Of a stretch of DNA of 64,000 nt, positions 17,812-27,023 are shown one piece after another. This stretch comes from GH45 sp046704385. GTDB taxonomy: Bacteria > Bacteroidota > Bacteroidia > Bacteroidales > SZUA-534. Position 1 is the first letter of the stretch. The number at the start of each line of letters is the position of its first letter. The translations under genes and the position numbers were made by a program. Below the pieces are notes generated by a model. The model ran no database searches, was not told the DNA's origin, and saw nothing but the letters and a program-made list of their open reading frames with translations. The stretch spans positions 124,001 to 188,000 of the forward strand of contig JBJKSB010000013.1 in NCBI GenBank assembly GCA_046704385.1. Direction: 5' to 3'.

Positions 17812-20040
17812 ATGGATATTTATTTATTTTTTGTAGTTGTTTTATTTGCTCTGGCAATTTCTGATTTGATTGTTGGAGTAAGTAACGATGCTGTTAATTT
17901 TCTGAATTCAGCAATCGGATCTAAAGTGGCATCAAGGCACGTCATTATGGCTGTTGCCAGTTTGGGTATAATCCTTGGAGCTACCTTTTCAAGTGGAATG
18001 ATGGAAGTGGCCCGTAAGGGGATTTTTCATCCGCAGCATTTTTATTTTACTGAAATTATGGTGGTATTCCTGGGGGTAATGCTTACCGATATTTTGCTGT
18101 TGGATTTCTTTAATACTATTGGGTTACCCACATCAACCACGGTTTCGGTGGTGTTTGAATTGCTGGGAGCTGCAGTGGCAGTAGCTGCGGTAAAAATCAT
18201 CACACAGCCCGATTCATTGGCTTTATCGGAATATATTAATTCAGGTAAAGCGCTGGCTATTATTTCTGGGATACTGCTGAGTGTGGTTATCTCATTTACG
18301 GCCGGGGTAATTGTCCAATGGCTGAGCCGGTTATTATTTTCATTCAACTACGATTCGGCCTTAAAATACCTGGGATCAATCTGGGGAGGTTTGGCCATTA
18401 CAGCTATTACCTATTTTATCCTTATTAAAGGGGCTAAAGGAGCTTCGTTTATTACATCAGGAACGCAGGATTTTATAAGTAACAATACCTTGCTGATACT
18501 GGGAGCCAGCTTTGTTTTTTGGACAGTACTTATGCAATTATTATACTGGATATTTAAAACCAATGTACTAAAAGTAGTAGTGCTTACAGGTACTTTTGCC
18601 CTTGCTATGGCTTTTGCCGGAAACGACCTGGTAAACTTTATTGGTGTTCCGTTGGCTGGTTTTGAATCGTTTAAACAATTCCGGTTAAATGGTGGGAATG
18701 ACATTTTAATGACTGCCCTTTCGGCCAAGGTTCAAACACCTACTCTGTTTTTGCTTGCTGCCGGTGTTATAATGTCGCTTACCCTGTGGTTTTCGAAAAA
18801 AGCCCGTACCGTTACAAACACGGAAATTACCCTGGCACGTCAGGATGAAGGCTATGAACGCTGGGGATCGTCAATATTTGCACGTGTTTTGGTTGGACGT
18901 GCTGTGGGTTCAACTACTTTTTTCAGCAAAGTACTTCCGCAGCCGGTAATTAATGGTATCGCGAAACGTTTCGACCAAACGGCTTATTCCAAAAAAATTC
19001 AAAAACAGGCTAACCCGCCCATGTTCGATTTAATAAGGGCTTCGGTTAATCTTACTCTGGCCACGGTATTAATATCATTTGCCACCTCGCTAAAACTACC
19101 TTTGTCAACAACTTACGTTACTTTTATGGTAGCTATGGGTACATCACTATCTGACGGGGCATGGGGACGTGACAGCGCAGTTTACCGGATTACAGGTGTA
19201 TTTGCTGTGATTGGCGGATGGTTTCTGACTGCAATTATAGCTTTTATTGTATCGTTTGTTCTGGCCATGTTTATAAGCTGGGCAAAATTGGTGGCTGTTT
19301 TAATATTAATAGCGTTTGCTATTTACGCAGTAATCCGGTCGAACCGCACACATAAAGAACGTCAGGAGGCTATTAAACAGACTGATGAAGAAGTAAATAG
19401 TTCGGAAGGTGTTTTATCTAAATGCATGAACAGTGTAAATGATACTTTAAGCCAGACTTTTACCATTTTTGCCGAATCGATGAAAGATTTGGTAGCAGAA
19501 GATAAAAAAGATTTGCGGATTCAGTGGGGTAGTACCGGTGATTTGAATAAAAGGGTTAAAAAGCAGAAAGACAGCATCCATAAAGTAATCTCGAAATTAA
19601 AACAGGATTCTGCCGAAACCGGGCATTTTTATGTTCAGGTAATTGATTATCAGCGCGAACTAACACATTGTTTGTCTTTTATCATTGATCCGGTTTTGAA
19701 GCATATTGAAAACCATCATAAATCGATACTGGAATCGCAGGCGCAGGAATTAACGGCGTTGGTTAATAAGAGCCTGGACTACTCGTCGAAAATGATTGAT
19801 ATAGTAACTAATGCGAAATATGATGAGCTAAGTAATGTTATTGAAATACAGACAGCTTTGATAGAAATGATAAAGAGCAACCGAAAAGCTCAGATAAAGA
19901 GAATTCAGAATAAAGAGGTTGGTACCCGGAACAGCATGCTTTATATGAATTTATTGGCAGAGATAAAAAATATGGTGCTTTATGCCCTGAATATGGTAAA
20001 AGCACAACGCGATTTTGTCATTTATACTAAAAAGTCGTAG
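17812..20040 (+). CDS. PiT-family inorganic phosphate transporter with PhoU-like C-terminal region (copy 2)
   Basis: A 742-residue paralogue of the upstream PiT, sharing its start (MDIYLFFVVVLFALAISDLI), both signatures (SNDAVNFL, AGNDLVNFIGVPLAG) and the charged helical C-terminal ~220 residues ending in a similar KAQRDF segment. The similarity along the whole length shows a tandem duplication followed by clear divergence. It has its own promoter with upstream 11-bp direct repeats and is followed by a strong terminator, so it is an independent transcription unit. A likely reason for two copies is a constitutive and an inducible system, or different metal/phosphate preference; the sequence does not decide this. 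Confidence 0.9.
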   Translation: MDIYLFFVVVLFALAISDLIVGVSNDAVNFLNSAIGSKVASRHVIMAVASLGIILGATFSSGMMEVARKGIFHPQHFYFTEIMVVFLGVMLTDILLLDFFNTIGLPTSTTVSVVFELLGAAVAVAAVKIITQPDSLALSEYINSGKALAIISGILLSVVISFTAGVIVQWLSRLLFSFNYDSALKYLGSIWGGLAITAITYFILIKGAKGASFITSGTQDFISNNTLLILGASFVFWTVLMQLLYWIFKTNVLKVVVLTGTFALAMAFAGNDLVNFIGVPLAGFESFKQFRLNGGNDILMTALSAKVQTPTLFLLAAGVIMSLTLWFSKKARTVTNTEITLARQDEGYERWGSSIFARVLVGRAVGSTTFFSKVLPQPVINGIAKRFDQTAYSKKIQKQANPPMFDLIRASVNLTLATVLISFATSLKLPLSTTYVTFMVAMGTSLSDGAWGRDSAVYRITGVFAVIGGWFLTAIIAFIVSFVLAMFISWAKLVAVLILIAFAIYAVIRSNRTHKERQEAIKQTDEEVNSSEGVLSKCMNSVNDTLSQTFTIFAESMKDLVAEDKKDLRIQWGSTGDLNKRVKKQKDSIHKVISKLKQDSAETGHFYVQVIDYQRELTHCLSFIIDPVLKHIENHHKSILESQAQELTALVNKSLDYSSKMIDIVTNAKYDELSNVIEIQTALIEMIKSNRKAQIKRIQNKEVGTRNSMLYMNLLAEIKNMVLYALNMVKAQRDFVIYTKKS

Positions 20041-20090
20041 AGAGTAATATGGTGATATAGAAGGCCTTAGGGTTTTTGGTTACCCAATTG

Positions 20091-20128
20091 CCCCGAAAAA
20101 AGATTTCTCTTTTTTCGGGGCTTTTTTG
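20091..20128 (+). terminator. Strong rho-independent terminator after PiT copy 2
   Basis: A 13-bp perfect stem CCCCGAAAAAAGA / TCTTTTTTCGGGG with a 4-base loop (20104-20107) followed by CTTTTTTG. Confidence 0.92.
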
Positions 20129-20220
20129 TATGTAATTACTAATAAAATTGTTAACATTGTTGTATAATAGGGATGTGGTTTAAATAGCTTATAAGCTTAA
20201 AAATTTTCTTTAATAGTACG

Positions 20221-21996
20221 ATGGAAAGACGTCTTGACCTTAAATTTATAAATAAGTTTTTGGTGTTTTTTTTAATGTTGCTGACAATAATATTTTTATT
20301 TAATGCAATAAAAACTACCAAAAATGCATTCGATCAATCACAAAATCTTTTTTCAATCCAACATAATGACCATATCGGGCAAAATACTTTTCAAAATGTA
20401 TTTCATAATCGGTCAAATATTGATAAAAATGGGTTTCCTGATAATCGGACTGTTTATTATAAAGAATTTCAGCGGAGATTGATAAAAATTTTTTTCGAAC
20501 AGCTTACATTATTCTGTTTGTTTATAATAATTAGTTTTTGGGGGTATCGAAGGTTAAAATCGGAGATTAACTCAAAATTCAGGTATCAGAATAAATTATT
20601 GGAGAGCGAAGTAAAATACCATTGGTTGTTCGATAATATGAACAGTGGAGTGGTAGTGTATGAAGCAGTGGATAATGGAAATGATTTTATAATTAAAGAT
20701 TTAAATAAAGCTGCTGAACAAATTGAAAAAATACCTAAAAATGAGATAATCAATAGGTTGGTTACCGACGCATTTCCTGGAATTATAGAATTTGGATTAT
20801 TTTTGCTGCTTAAAAAGGTATGGGAAACGGGGCAGAGTGCCTATTTGCCCATTTGCTTTTATAGGGACAACAGGATCGAGGGCTGGCGCGAAAATTTTGT
20901 TTACAAGGTACCTTCAGGTGAAGTGATTTGTATTTATAAAGATAAAACCCAGCAGAAACTGGATGAAATTAAAATAAAAGAGAGCGAAGCCAAGTTCAGG
21001 TTTATTTTTAATTCAGTAGCCGATCCGGTTTTTATTTTAAACCGGGATGGAAAAATTCTTGAAGCAAATGGCGTAGCCCTTTATAAATACAGGTATACCA
21101 AGCAGGATGTTTTAAAATTAACGTTTGATGATTTAATCTCACTTAGGTCGCATTTTAAATTCGACTATATAAAGGAGAATATTCTACGTACCGGTGAAGT
21201 AATTGTTGAAAATGAGCATATAGGTTCAAACGGCAAGTATATGCAGGTTGAATTGAATGTGCGAAAGACTTTTTTTAATTCTAAAAAAGCTTTGATTGTT
21301 GTGGTTCGTGATATTACCGAAAGAAAGAAGCGTCAGCAGGAAATAATGAATGCAGTTATAAGTGCCGAAGAAAAAGAAAGGAGCCGTATAGCTAAAGATT
21401 TACACGATGGTATTTCTCCATTGTTATCGGCATTGAAAATTTATACTCAAACTTTAACAGCCAATCAGGAAGAGAGTTCTGAAGCTGAAGCCATTGAAAA
21501 AATTGGATTTATAGTAAATGAAGCTATTGCCGGCGTAAAAGAAATTTCAAACAATCTGAGTCCGCATATTCTGCAAAATTTTGGTTTAGTTGCTGCAGTT
21601 CAGGCTTTTTTGGAGAGAATAAGGGTGTTAAACAAAATTGAGATTACTTTAAATTATAATGAAGAAAAACGTGTTGACGAAAAGATTGAAATTACGCTAT
21701 ACCGGGTGATTACAGAACTTATAAATAATACCCTTAAACACGCAAAAGCTCAGAATATTCAAATTAATATGTTATGGACCCATAATCAGGTTGTATTAAA
21801 CTATTCTGATGATGGAGGTGGATTCGATGCTCCGGTCATTTTTTCAAGAAGAAAAGGCATGGGCCTTTTTAATATTGTAAACAGAATTGAACTTTTAAAA
21901 GGTGAAACTGTTTTTCAAAATATATTACCCAATGGGACTCAAGTTGAAATAAAAATACCAATTAATGAGCACAAAAAAACAAATTTTCATAGTTGA
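20221..21996 (+). CDS. NarL-system type sensor histidine kinase with PAS domains
   Basis: A 591-residue kinase. Membrane segments near residues 12-30 and 95-115 flank a short ~65-residue periplasmic loop, too small for a large sensor domain. Two PAS-like regions follow (around residues 135-250, WLFDNMNSGVVVYEAV, and 260-375, FRFIFNSVADPVFILNRDG). The HisKA_3 dimerisation motif AEEKERSRIAKDLHDG places the phospho-acceptor at His395, and the ATPase domain ends with RRKGMGLFNIVNRIELLKG. The response regulator gene overlaps its end by 32 bases, so translation is coupled. The input is unknown, but the PAS domains suggest an internal or redox signal. Confidence 0.9.
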   Translation: MERRLDLKFINKFLVFFLMLLTIIFLFNAIKTTKNAFDQSQNLFSIQHNDHIGQNTFQNVFHNRSNIDKNGFPDNRTVYYKEFQRRLIKIFFEQLTLFCLFIIISFWGYRRLKSEINSKFRYQNKLLESEVKYHWLFDNMNSGVVVYEAVDNGNDFIIKDLNKAAEQIEKIPKNEIINRLVTDAFPGIIEFGLFLLLKKVWETGQSAYLPICFYRDNRIEGWRENFVYKVPSGEVICIYKDKTQQKLDEIKIKESEAKFRFIFNSVADPVFILNRDGKILEANGVALYKYRYTKQDVLKLTFDDLISLRSHFKFDYIKENILRTGEVIVENEHIGSNGKYMQVELNVRKTFFNSKKALIVVVRDITERKKRQQEIMNAVISAEEKERSRIAKDLHDGISPLLSALKIYTQTLTANQEESSEAEAIEKIGFIVNEAIAGVKEISNNLSPHILQNFGLVAAVQAFLERIRVLNKIEITLNYNEEKRVDEKIEITLYRVITELINNTLKHAKAQNIQINMLWTHNQVVLNYSDDGGGFDAPVIFSRRKGMGLFNIVNRIELLKGETVFQNILPNGTQVEIKIPINEHKKTNFHS

Positions 21997-22612
21997 TGAT
22001 CATGAATTATTCCGCGATGGTTTAAAATTTTTTATTAACCGGGTTGATGATATTGAAGTTGCTGGCGAAGCTGCTAATGGGAAGGAATTTCTTGATAGCC
22101 TGGAGATTTGTTTGCCTGATGTGGTTTTAATGGATATTTCAATGCCGGTAATGGATGGTGTAACTGCCACCCGGAAAGCTTTGGCCAAATATCCCAACCT
22201 AAAGATAATAGCGTTATCAACCTATGGCGATGAAAGATATTACAGCGAAATTGTTGAAGCCGGGGTTTGTGGATTTGTTATAAAAGATGCCGGGAAAAAT
22301 GAGATTGAGGAAGCAGTTAAAAATGTTCTGGAAGACAAAAATTTCTTTTCGCGCGAATTGTTACAAAAAATTATGAGCCAAAAGTATAACTTTCAGAAAG
22401 GTACGGGTACCGACATCATTCTCACCAATCGGGAAAAAGAGATATTAGCACTGATATGCAAAGGTTTTTCCAATAATGATATTTCCGAACAGTTATTTAT
22501 CAGTCCAAAAACTGTGAATAATCACAGAACAAACCTGCTGAAAAAAACCTCCACTAAAAATTCAGCAAACCTGGTTATGTTTGCCTTAAAAAATAAACTG
22601 ATCGATATTTAG
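21965..22612 (+). CDS. NarL/LuxR-family response regulator
   Basis: A 215-residue regulator with a receiver (FIVDDHELFRDG, phospho-acceptor Asp57 in LMDISMPVMDG, lysine in VIKDAG) and a C-terminal LuxR-type helix-turn-helix (LTNREKEILALICKGFSNN, then SPKTVNNHRTNLLKK). It begins inside the 3' end of the kinase gene at the ATG at 21965, the only start that keeps the receiver intact. It is a DNA-binding activator or repressor phosphorylated by that kinase. Targets are unknown; the chemotaxis-like genes immediately downstream, 340 bases on, are the nearest candidates. Confidence 0.92.
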   Translation: MSTKKQIFIVDDHELFRDGLKFFINRVDDIEVAGEAANGKEFLDSLEICLPDVVLMDISMPVMDGVTATRKALAKYPNLKIIALSTYGDERYYSEIVEAGVCGFVIKDAGKNEIEEAVKNVLEDKNFFSRELLQKIMSQKYNFQKGTGTDIILTNREKEILALICKGFSNNDISEQLFISPKTVNNHRTNLLKKTSTKNSANLVMFALKNKLIDI

Positions 22613-22952
22613 AATCAGTTCAAAAAATAAACAGGCTCTGATTTATTTTCCTGGGTTTTTATCACATGAATTCCTCGAAAGTTTGCTTCGAGGTTCCGCT
22701 TTTGCGGCTGAATCAAAAGTTAACAAATGAAATCATATATTTTTTGATTCTGTTTTAACCATTGATCTTTGTTTTGCTCCATGAATTCGGTGCTGTTAAA
22801 AAGATATAGTAGAATTCTACTACTTAAATGTGAGTGTAATACCCTATTAAAAATTAGGAGTTCTTTCCCCAAAATATGAGACATTGGCCTCATAACACTC
22901 CATGCATACCCACCGTAAAAAACTCATATTAACAAGCAGAGTGCATAAACAT
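22613..22952 (+). other. 340-base gap before the receiver-like gene
   Basis: No gene or terminator with a T-tract is obvious. A 7-bp hairpin CCTCGAA/TTCGAGG lies at 22673-22693. An in-frame ATG at 22902 could extend the next gene by 17 residues, but these look unrelated to a receiver fold. No exact TAnnTTTG element was found. Confidence 0.4.
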
Positions 22953-23345
22953 ATGAACTTATTTATCATTAGTAGCAATATCGATTTTATCAGTTCCTTA
23001 AAATTTCTTGTTGAAAATCAATTATCATATAATGTAATTGGTACCGAAGAATGTGGGGACGCATTTATAAATTCGAATGAATTTGATGATACCGACGTGT
23101 TGTTGTGGGAAATTAAATGTCCGGGGCACAGGATATTGGATATTGCAAATGAAATGTTATGGCGAAATCACAGGCTAAAGATTATTGGTATAATACCGTT
23201 AGGATCAGGAATATCTTTACTACAACTGCTTGAGGCGGGATTATCTGGTTCGGTAATTAAGGAACATATTTCCACACAGCTTGCAGAAGCTATTCAAATG
23301 AACATAAGAGGGAGAGTTTATTTTCCTGATGAAATTGATATTTAA
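22953..23345 (+). CDS. Degenerate receiver-domain protein (Asp replaced by Glu)
   Basis: A 130-residue CheY-like fold from the ATG at 22953 (MNLFIISSNIDFISSL); an ATG at 22902 is an alternative. Compared with the response regulator encoded just upstream, DVVLMDISMP aligns with DVLLWEIKCP, so the phospho-acceptor Asp is Glu53. The acidic pair at the N-terminus (VDD) is replaced by ISS, while the lysine of GFVIKDAG is kept in GSVIKEH (Lys103). Such a protein cannot be phosphorylated normally, and Glu may mimic the phosphorylated state. It precedes cheW by 50 bases and the chemoreceptor gene, suggesting a fixed-state partner in that signalling unit. The function is inferred. Confidence 0.65.
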   Translation: MNLFIISSNIDFISSLKFLVENQLSYNVIGTEECGDAFINSNEFDDTDVLLWEIKCPGHRILDIANEMLWRNHRLKIIGIIPLGSGISLLQLLEAGLSGSVIKEHISTQLAEAIQMNIRGRVYFPDEIDI

Positions 23346-23395
23346 ATATAGAGACATAGTAAATCAGAGTGAGACAATTTTAATACTACATTATT

Positions 23396-23923
23396 ATGGA
23401 CACATTTTCTGAAATTAGAGCAAAAAGCATCAGCTACCTGTCATTTAAAATCGACAAGGAGCTATTTGCCACGCATGTCATGCATGTGAAAAACATTATT
23501 GAAGTTCCCTACATAACCAAGGTACCCAAAATGCCCGATTATTATGTAGGTGTTATAAACCTGAGGGGTGATGTGTTGCCAGTTATCGATATTCATTTAA
23601 AATTTGGTCTCGGTGCCACCCAGTTTACTACTAACACCTGCATCGTTATTCTGGAAGTACGGTATAAAAGCAAAATAATTGAAGTTGGGGCCCTGGTTGA
23701 TTCGGTTCAGGAAGTGCTGGAATTTGAGGACAAAGTAATTCTCGATCCGCCTAAAATGGGCGAAAAAGCCAACATTGAATTTATTACCGGTATTGTAAAA
23801 AAGGACGAAGAATTGATTATGCTCCTGGATATGAATATGTTATTAGATAAGGATGAAATTGAGAACATATCAGGGCAATTGAAATCAATTAATGAAAACC
23901 TTGAAGTTGAAGTGAATAAGTAA
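23396..23923 (+). CDS. cheW: CheW-type chemotaxis coupling protein
   Basis: A 175-residue CheW domain protein: YLSFKIDKELFATHVMHVKN at the start, PDYYVGVINLRGDVLPVIDI in the middle and the late strand with a valine/glutamate-rich hinge (ALVDSVQEVLEFED). CheW links chemoreceptors to the CheA kinase. The chemoreceptor gene follows 33 bases later. No cheA, cheY or flagellar/gliding gene lies in the window, so the kinase partner must be elsewhere or the unit works in a non-motility pathway. The C-terminal 30 residues beyond the domain are charged and short. The start is the ATG at 23396; no other is near. Confidence 0.9.
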   Translation: MDTFSEIRAKSISYLSFKIDKELFATHVMHVKNIIEVPYITKVPKMPDYYVGVINLRGDVLPVIDIHLKFGLGATQFTTNTCIVILEVRYKSKIIEVGALVDSVQEVLEFEDKVILDPPKMGEKANIEFITGIVKKDEELIMLLDMNMLLDKDEIENISGQLKSINENLEVEVNK

Positions 23924-23956
23924 TTAGTTAAGTAGAACCTTTTAAATTTAAAAGTT

Positions 23957-25630
23957 ATGTCATTAAATAATATAAAAATCAGCCAAAAACTATTATTAAG
24001 TTTTTTGATAATTATGGTCGTATTTGTTGCGTCATCTATTTATCAGATTGTAAACCTGAACGTACTGTCCGACTTACAAACAATAGGAGCTACGCGGGCT
24101 ATTAATGCACAAAATGCCAATGAAGCAGCTGCCCTGGGATATCAGGCTTACCGGATTATTGCCGATTTAGAAGTCAGCCGTGATATTGCCGAAAGCAGAA
24201 CCAAATGGCAGGCATTTACTGAGGAAGCAACGGGCGACCTCGCCGATATGGCTAAAGTGGCCGATACCGATGATGAAAAAAACTGGGTAAATGAAGCAAA
24301 AGCAAGAAATGCTGAAATTGCTGACCATTATAACCAGGTTGTTGCCCTGGTACAGGCTGATACCACTATAGACGATGAAACCCAGAAGCAGATTAAGTCA
24401 GTGAACAATGAAGTTGATGCTTTAGTTAAGGCTTTTGAAACACCTTTAAAACAGATAGTGGCTTCTATTGACAATGAAAATCAATTGGGGGACAACACTT
24501 ATGATGCCAAGCAGACTAATGTTACCAAAATGACAGTGATATTAATGATCCTTTCAATTGTTCTCTCAATATTCTTGATTGTGATATTAACCAATGCTAT
24601 TGTGAAAGGGATTAAAAAAGGTGTAACCTTTGCCGAAACCATTGCCAAAGGAAACCTGACCGACGAAGTTGAGTCAGAATACCTGAACCGGAAGGATGAG
24701 ATTGGGATGCTTTCGAAAGCGCTGGAGGATATGAGAGTTAAGCTGCACGAAATTATAGGTAACATAATTTCAGGTGCAGACAGTATTGCCGGTGCAAGCG
24801 TGGAATTGAGTTCAACTGCACAGACCATGTCACAGGGTACTTCAGAACAAGCCTCAGCTGCCGAAGAAGTGTCAACTTCAATGGAGCAAATGGTTGCCAA
24901 TATTCAGCAAAATACCGATAATTCAATGCAAACCGATAAAATAGCCAGAGAAGCTGCCAAAGGGGTTGCCGAAAGTAACCATTCCGCTGAAATTGCTATG
25001 AATTCCATGAAAAACATTGCTGAAAAAATTAAGATCATTAATGATATAGCCTTCCAAACCAACATCTAGGCGTTAAATGCTGCTGTTGAGGCAGCACGCG
25101 CCGGTGAGCATGGTAAAGGGTTTGCTGTGGTAGCTGCTGAGGTACGTAAACTTGCCGAACGAAGCAAGGTAGCTGCTGATGAAATTAACGATTTATCAAA
25201 TAAAGGTGTTGTTGTATCGGAAAATGCCGGTAAAAAACTTTCTGAAATTGTTCCTGAAATTGAAAAAACAGCACAACTGGTTCAGGAAATTTCTGCAGCA
25301 AGTATTGAACAAAAATCGGGTGCCGATCAGGTTAATAGCGCCATACAACAACTTAATACAGTAACCCAGCAAAATGCTGCTGCTTCCGAGGAATTATCTT
25401 CCAGCTCTGAAGAGTTGTCAGGCCAGGCCGAGCAATTGAAGGAAGTTGTTTCGTACTTTAAGCTGGATAGTAAAAGCCATATAAATTCAACTTTTTCTAA
25501 AATCAATATTCATAAAATCCCAGAGCATTCAGTAAAATATGGTACAAACAAAAATATAAAAGAGAATAAAGGACATAACCTTCATGTTTTTAATATGGAA
25601 GATGATGACCATAATTTTCAGAAATATTGA
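23957..25630 (+). pseudogene. Methyl-accepting chemotaxis protein interrupted by an amber codon
   Basis: Read through, this is a 557-codon chemoreceptor: membrane segments near residues 10-30 and 193-215, a helical periplasmic 4HB-type domain between them, a HAMP domain, and the signalling coiled coil. Codon 371 (25067-25069) is TAG inside the most conserved part, reading FQTNI-stop-ALNAAVEAARAGEHG; chemoreceptors have leucine there, and TTG to TAG is a single base change. Both sides stay in the same frame and no other damage is visible. The truncated 370-residue product would lack the CheA/CheW-binding tip. It may be a recent pseudogene, an assembly error or a strain polymorphism. The product after the stop has an ORF from 25127. 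Confidence 0.85.
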
Positions 25631-25734
25631 TTAAGAGAGATGAGAAATCCACCTTTTGATTAGAAAAAAGGTATACGATATATAGGGTTTAGTGCTATTT
25701 CAGGTTAATAACCCTTAAAGACTATAGTTGTTCC

Positions 25735-25776
25735 AAAAATGGGTCTTTTGCATAGGCAGATGGGCCCATTTTTCAT
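25735..25776 (+). terminator. Probable terminator after the chemoreceptor gene
   Basis: AAAAATGGG (25735-25743) pairs with CCCATTTTT (25765-25773) across a 21-base loop; the right arm ends in a T-run. The stem is long but the loop is large. Confidence 0.55.
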
Positions 25777-25850
25777 TATTGTAATACACTTGTAACAAAA
25801 AATAAACAATAATAAAATAGTAAATTAACCCACAGGTAGCATGCTGATTA

Positions 25851-25858
25851 TAAATTTG
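25851..25858 (+). promoter_or_regulatory. -7 element (TAAATTTG) before the small secreted domain protein
   Basis: Exact TAnnTTTG match, 23 bases before the ATG at 25882. Confidence 0.45.
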
Positions 25859-25881
25859 TAGCAAATTTTAAAATTTCTGAA

Positions 25882-26241
25882 ATGAAAAGGGGTTTATTTA
25901 TAATTTGTGTTATTCTTTTGGGAAATGTAATGCTTTTTGCCGAAGGAACTAATAAGGAAAAACCTAAGTTACCAGCCAATAAAGAACATGTTGCTACAAT
26001 TAAGGGCGGGGTATATGAAATGGTTAACGGAGAAAAAATAGCTTTACCTTTTGGCAATGTTTTTGTCGACGGAACTACTGACATTACAAACTCCGACATG
26101 GAGGGTAATTATAAATTAGTTTCCGGTTTAAATAATTTCAAAATTAAATGTACTTATAAAGGCTATAAAGCTTTCGAAAAGGAAGTTAGTTTTAATGGAA
26201 ATGGAGATATTAACCTGGATATAGTATTGGAAAAAGAATAA
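25882..26241 (+). CDS. Small secreted carboxypeptidase-regulatory-like domain protein
   Basis: A 119-residue protein with a signal peptide (MKRGLFIICVILLGNVMLFA) and a single beta-sandwich domain of the CarboxypepD_reg type. It closely parallels the N-terminal domain of the TonB-dependent receptor encoded 1.5 kb downstream: ALPFGNVFVDGTTDITNSD here against PLPFANVYLEGTTTGTTSD there, and CTYKGYKAFEKEV against CTFMGYEPFKKAI. It contains no beta-barrel and has its own promoter and terminator. It may be a free-standing copy of the receptor's domain that acts in the periplasm, or a remnant of a receptor. Other genes of this type are usually fused to receptors, so a lone form is unusual. Confidence 0.75.
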   Translation: MKRGLFIICVILLGNVMLFAEGTNKEKPKLPANKEHVATIKGGVYEMVNGEKIALPFGNVFVDGTTDITNSDMEGNYKLVSGLNNFKIKCTYKGYKAFEKEVSFNGNGDINLDIVLEKE

Positions 26242-26286
26242 ATTGGTAGCATAATACAAGTTTTGATTAAATATCATCTTAGATAG

Positions 26287-26309
26287 AACCTGCTTTTGCA
26301 GGTTTTTTT
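26287..26309 (+). terminator. Rho-independent terminator after the small secreted protein
   Basis: Stem AACCTGC / GCAGGTT with a TTTT loop, followed by a run of T. Downstream, at about 26405-26419, a short palindrome CTTCGTC-C-GACGAAG is also present. Confidence 0.85.
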
Positions 26310-26502
26310 ATTTCAATTCATTTATTAACGTCGACCTGTCTTCGTACCTCAGACGATGTCGAGACAATTCATACATCTGCCGCTTAATATAACACGACTT
26401 CGTCCGACGAAGGAGGTCAAGTCATCGTTATAAAACCAAACCAAATTAACAAATGAAACAAAAACATAACGTAAAAATCAATTAAAATTAATTATCGATT
26501 AA

Positions 26503-26510
26503 TATATTTG
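26503..26510 (+). promoter_or_regulatory. -7 element (TATATTTG) before the 116-residue secreted protein
   Basis: Exact TAnnTTTG match, 28 bases before the ATG at 26539. Confidence 0.45.
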
Positions 26511-26538
26511 TTATAGTGCTAATTAAAAAGTTAAGATC

Positions 26539-26889
26539 ATGGTAACCAGAATATTATTCCTGTTTTTATTGACTAATTGTTTCGTTATAGGTAATTCACA
26601 AACAACGGATTCAATTACAAGTGAGAAAGATTATTTTATTAAAGCTCACACGATGGCTGCCAACGAATTTAACGATTCGTTGTTAAAAGAGTATGTAAAA
26701 CTTTATCCCAAAGGTAAATTCATCGAAAAAGCAAATACCTCTATTGACGTATGTGCCTGGCAGAATGCCCGGTTTAAAAACACTAAAGAATCGTATCAGC
26801 AATATATTAATGAATTTCCAAAAGGGAAAGCGGTTAGTCTTGCTGAAAAAATGCTAGTCGCTGTGCAAGATACTACACTTGAAAAGTAA
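26539..26889 (+). CDS. Small secreted protein of unknown function
   Basis: A 116-residue protein with a signal peptide (MVTRILFLFLLTNCFVIGNS). The mature part is helical and contains two similar segments, LKEYVKLYPKGKFIEKA and YQQYINEFPKGKAVSLAEK, which look like two copies of a tetratricopeptide-like (YbgF/BamD-type) helix pair. Such repeats usually mediate protein contacts in the periplasm. The gene has its own promoter element and terminator and therefore stands alone. I do not recognise a named family, and nothing in the neighbourhood points to a partner. Confidence 0.7.
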   Translation: MVTRILFLFLLTNCFVIGNSQTTDSITSEKDYFIKAHTMAANEFNDSLLKEYVKLYPKGKFIEKANTSIDVCAWQNARFKNTKESYQQYINEFPKGKAVSLAEKMLVAVQDTTLEK

Positions 26890-26911
26890 TTTTTATCAAC
26901 CATAATAGTTA

Positions 26912-26943
26912 AAGCCTTTCGCATTTGTGAAAGGCTTTTTTGT
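26912..26943 (+). terminator. Rho-independent terminator after the 116-residue protein
   Basis: Stem AAGCCTTTC / GAAAGGCTT with an 8-base loop and a following T-run. Confidence 0.88.
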
Positions 26944-27023
26944 TAATTATGTCGTACTTGTTATTAATTACCCAGAGTTAACTTCGACTATTTCGACTAA
27001 GCTCAACAAACAGTTCAGTTACC

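Noticed and set aside
25067..25069. Programmed amber readthrough or pyrrolysine insertion
   Set aside because: No pyrrolysine genes or special downstream context are visible, and the position is a plain leucine in the family; a point mutation or error is simpler.
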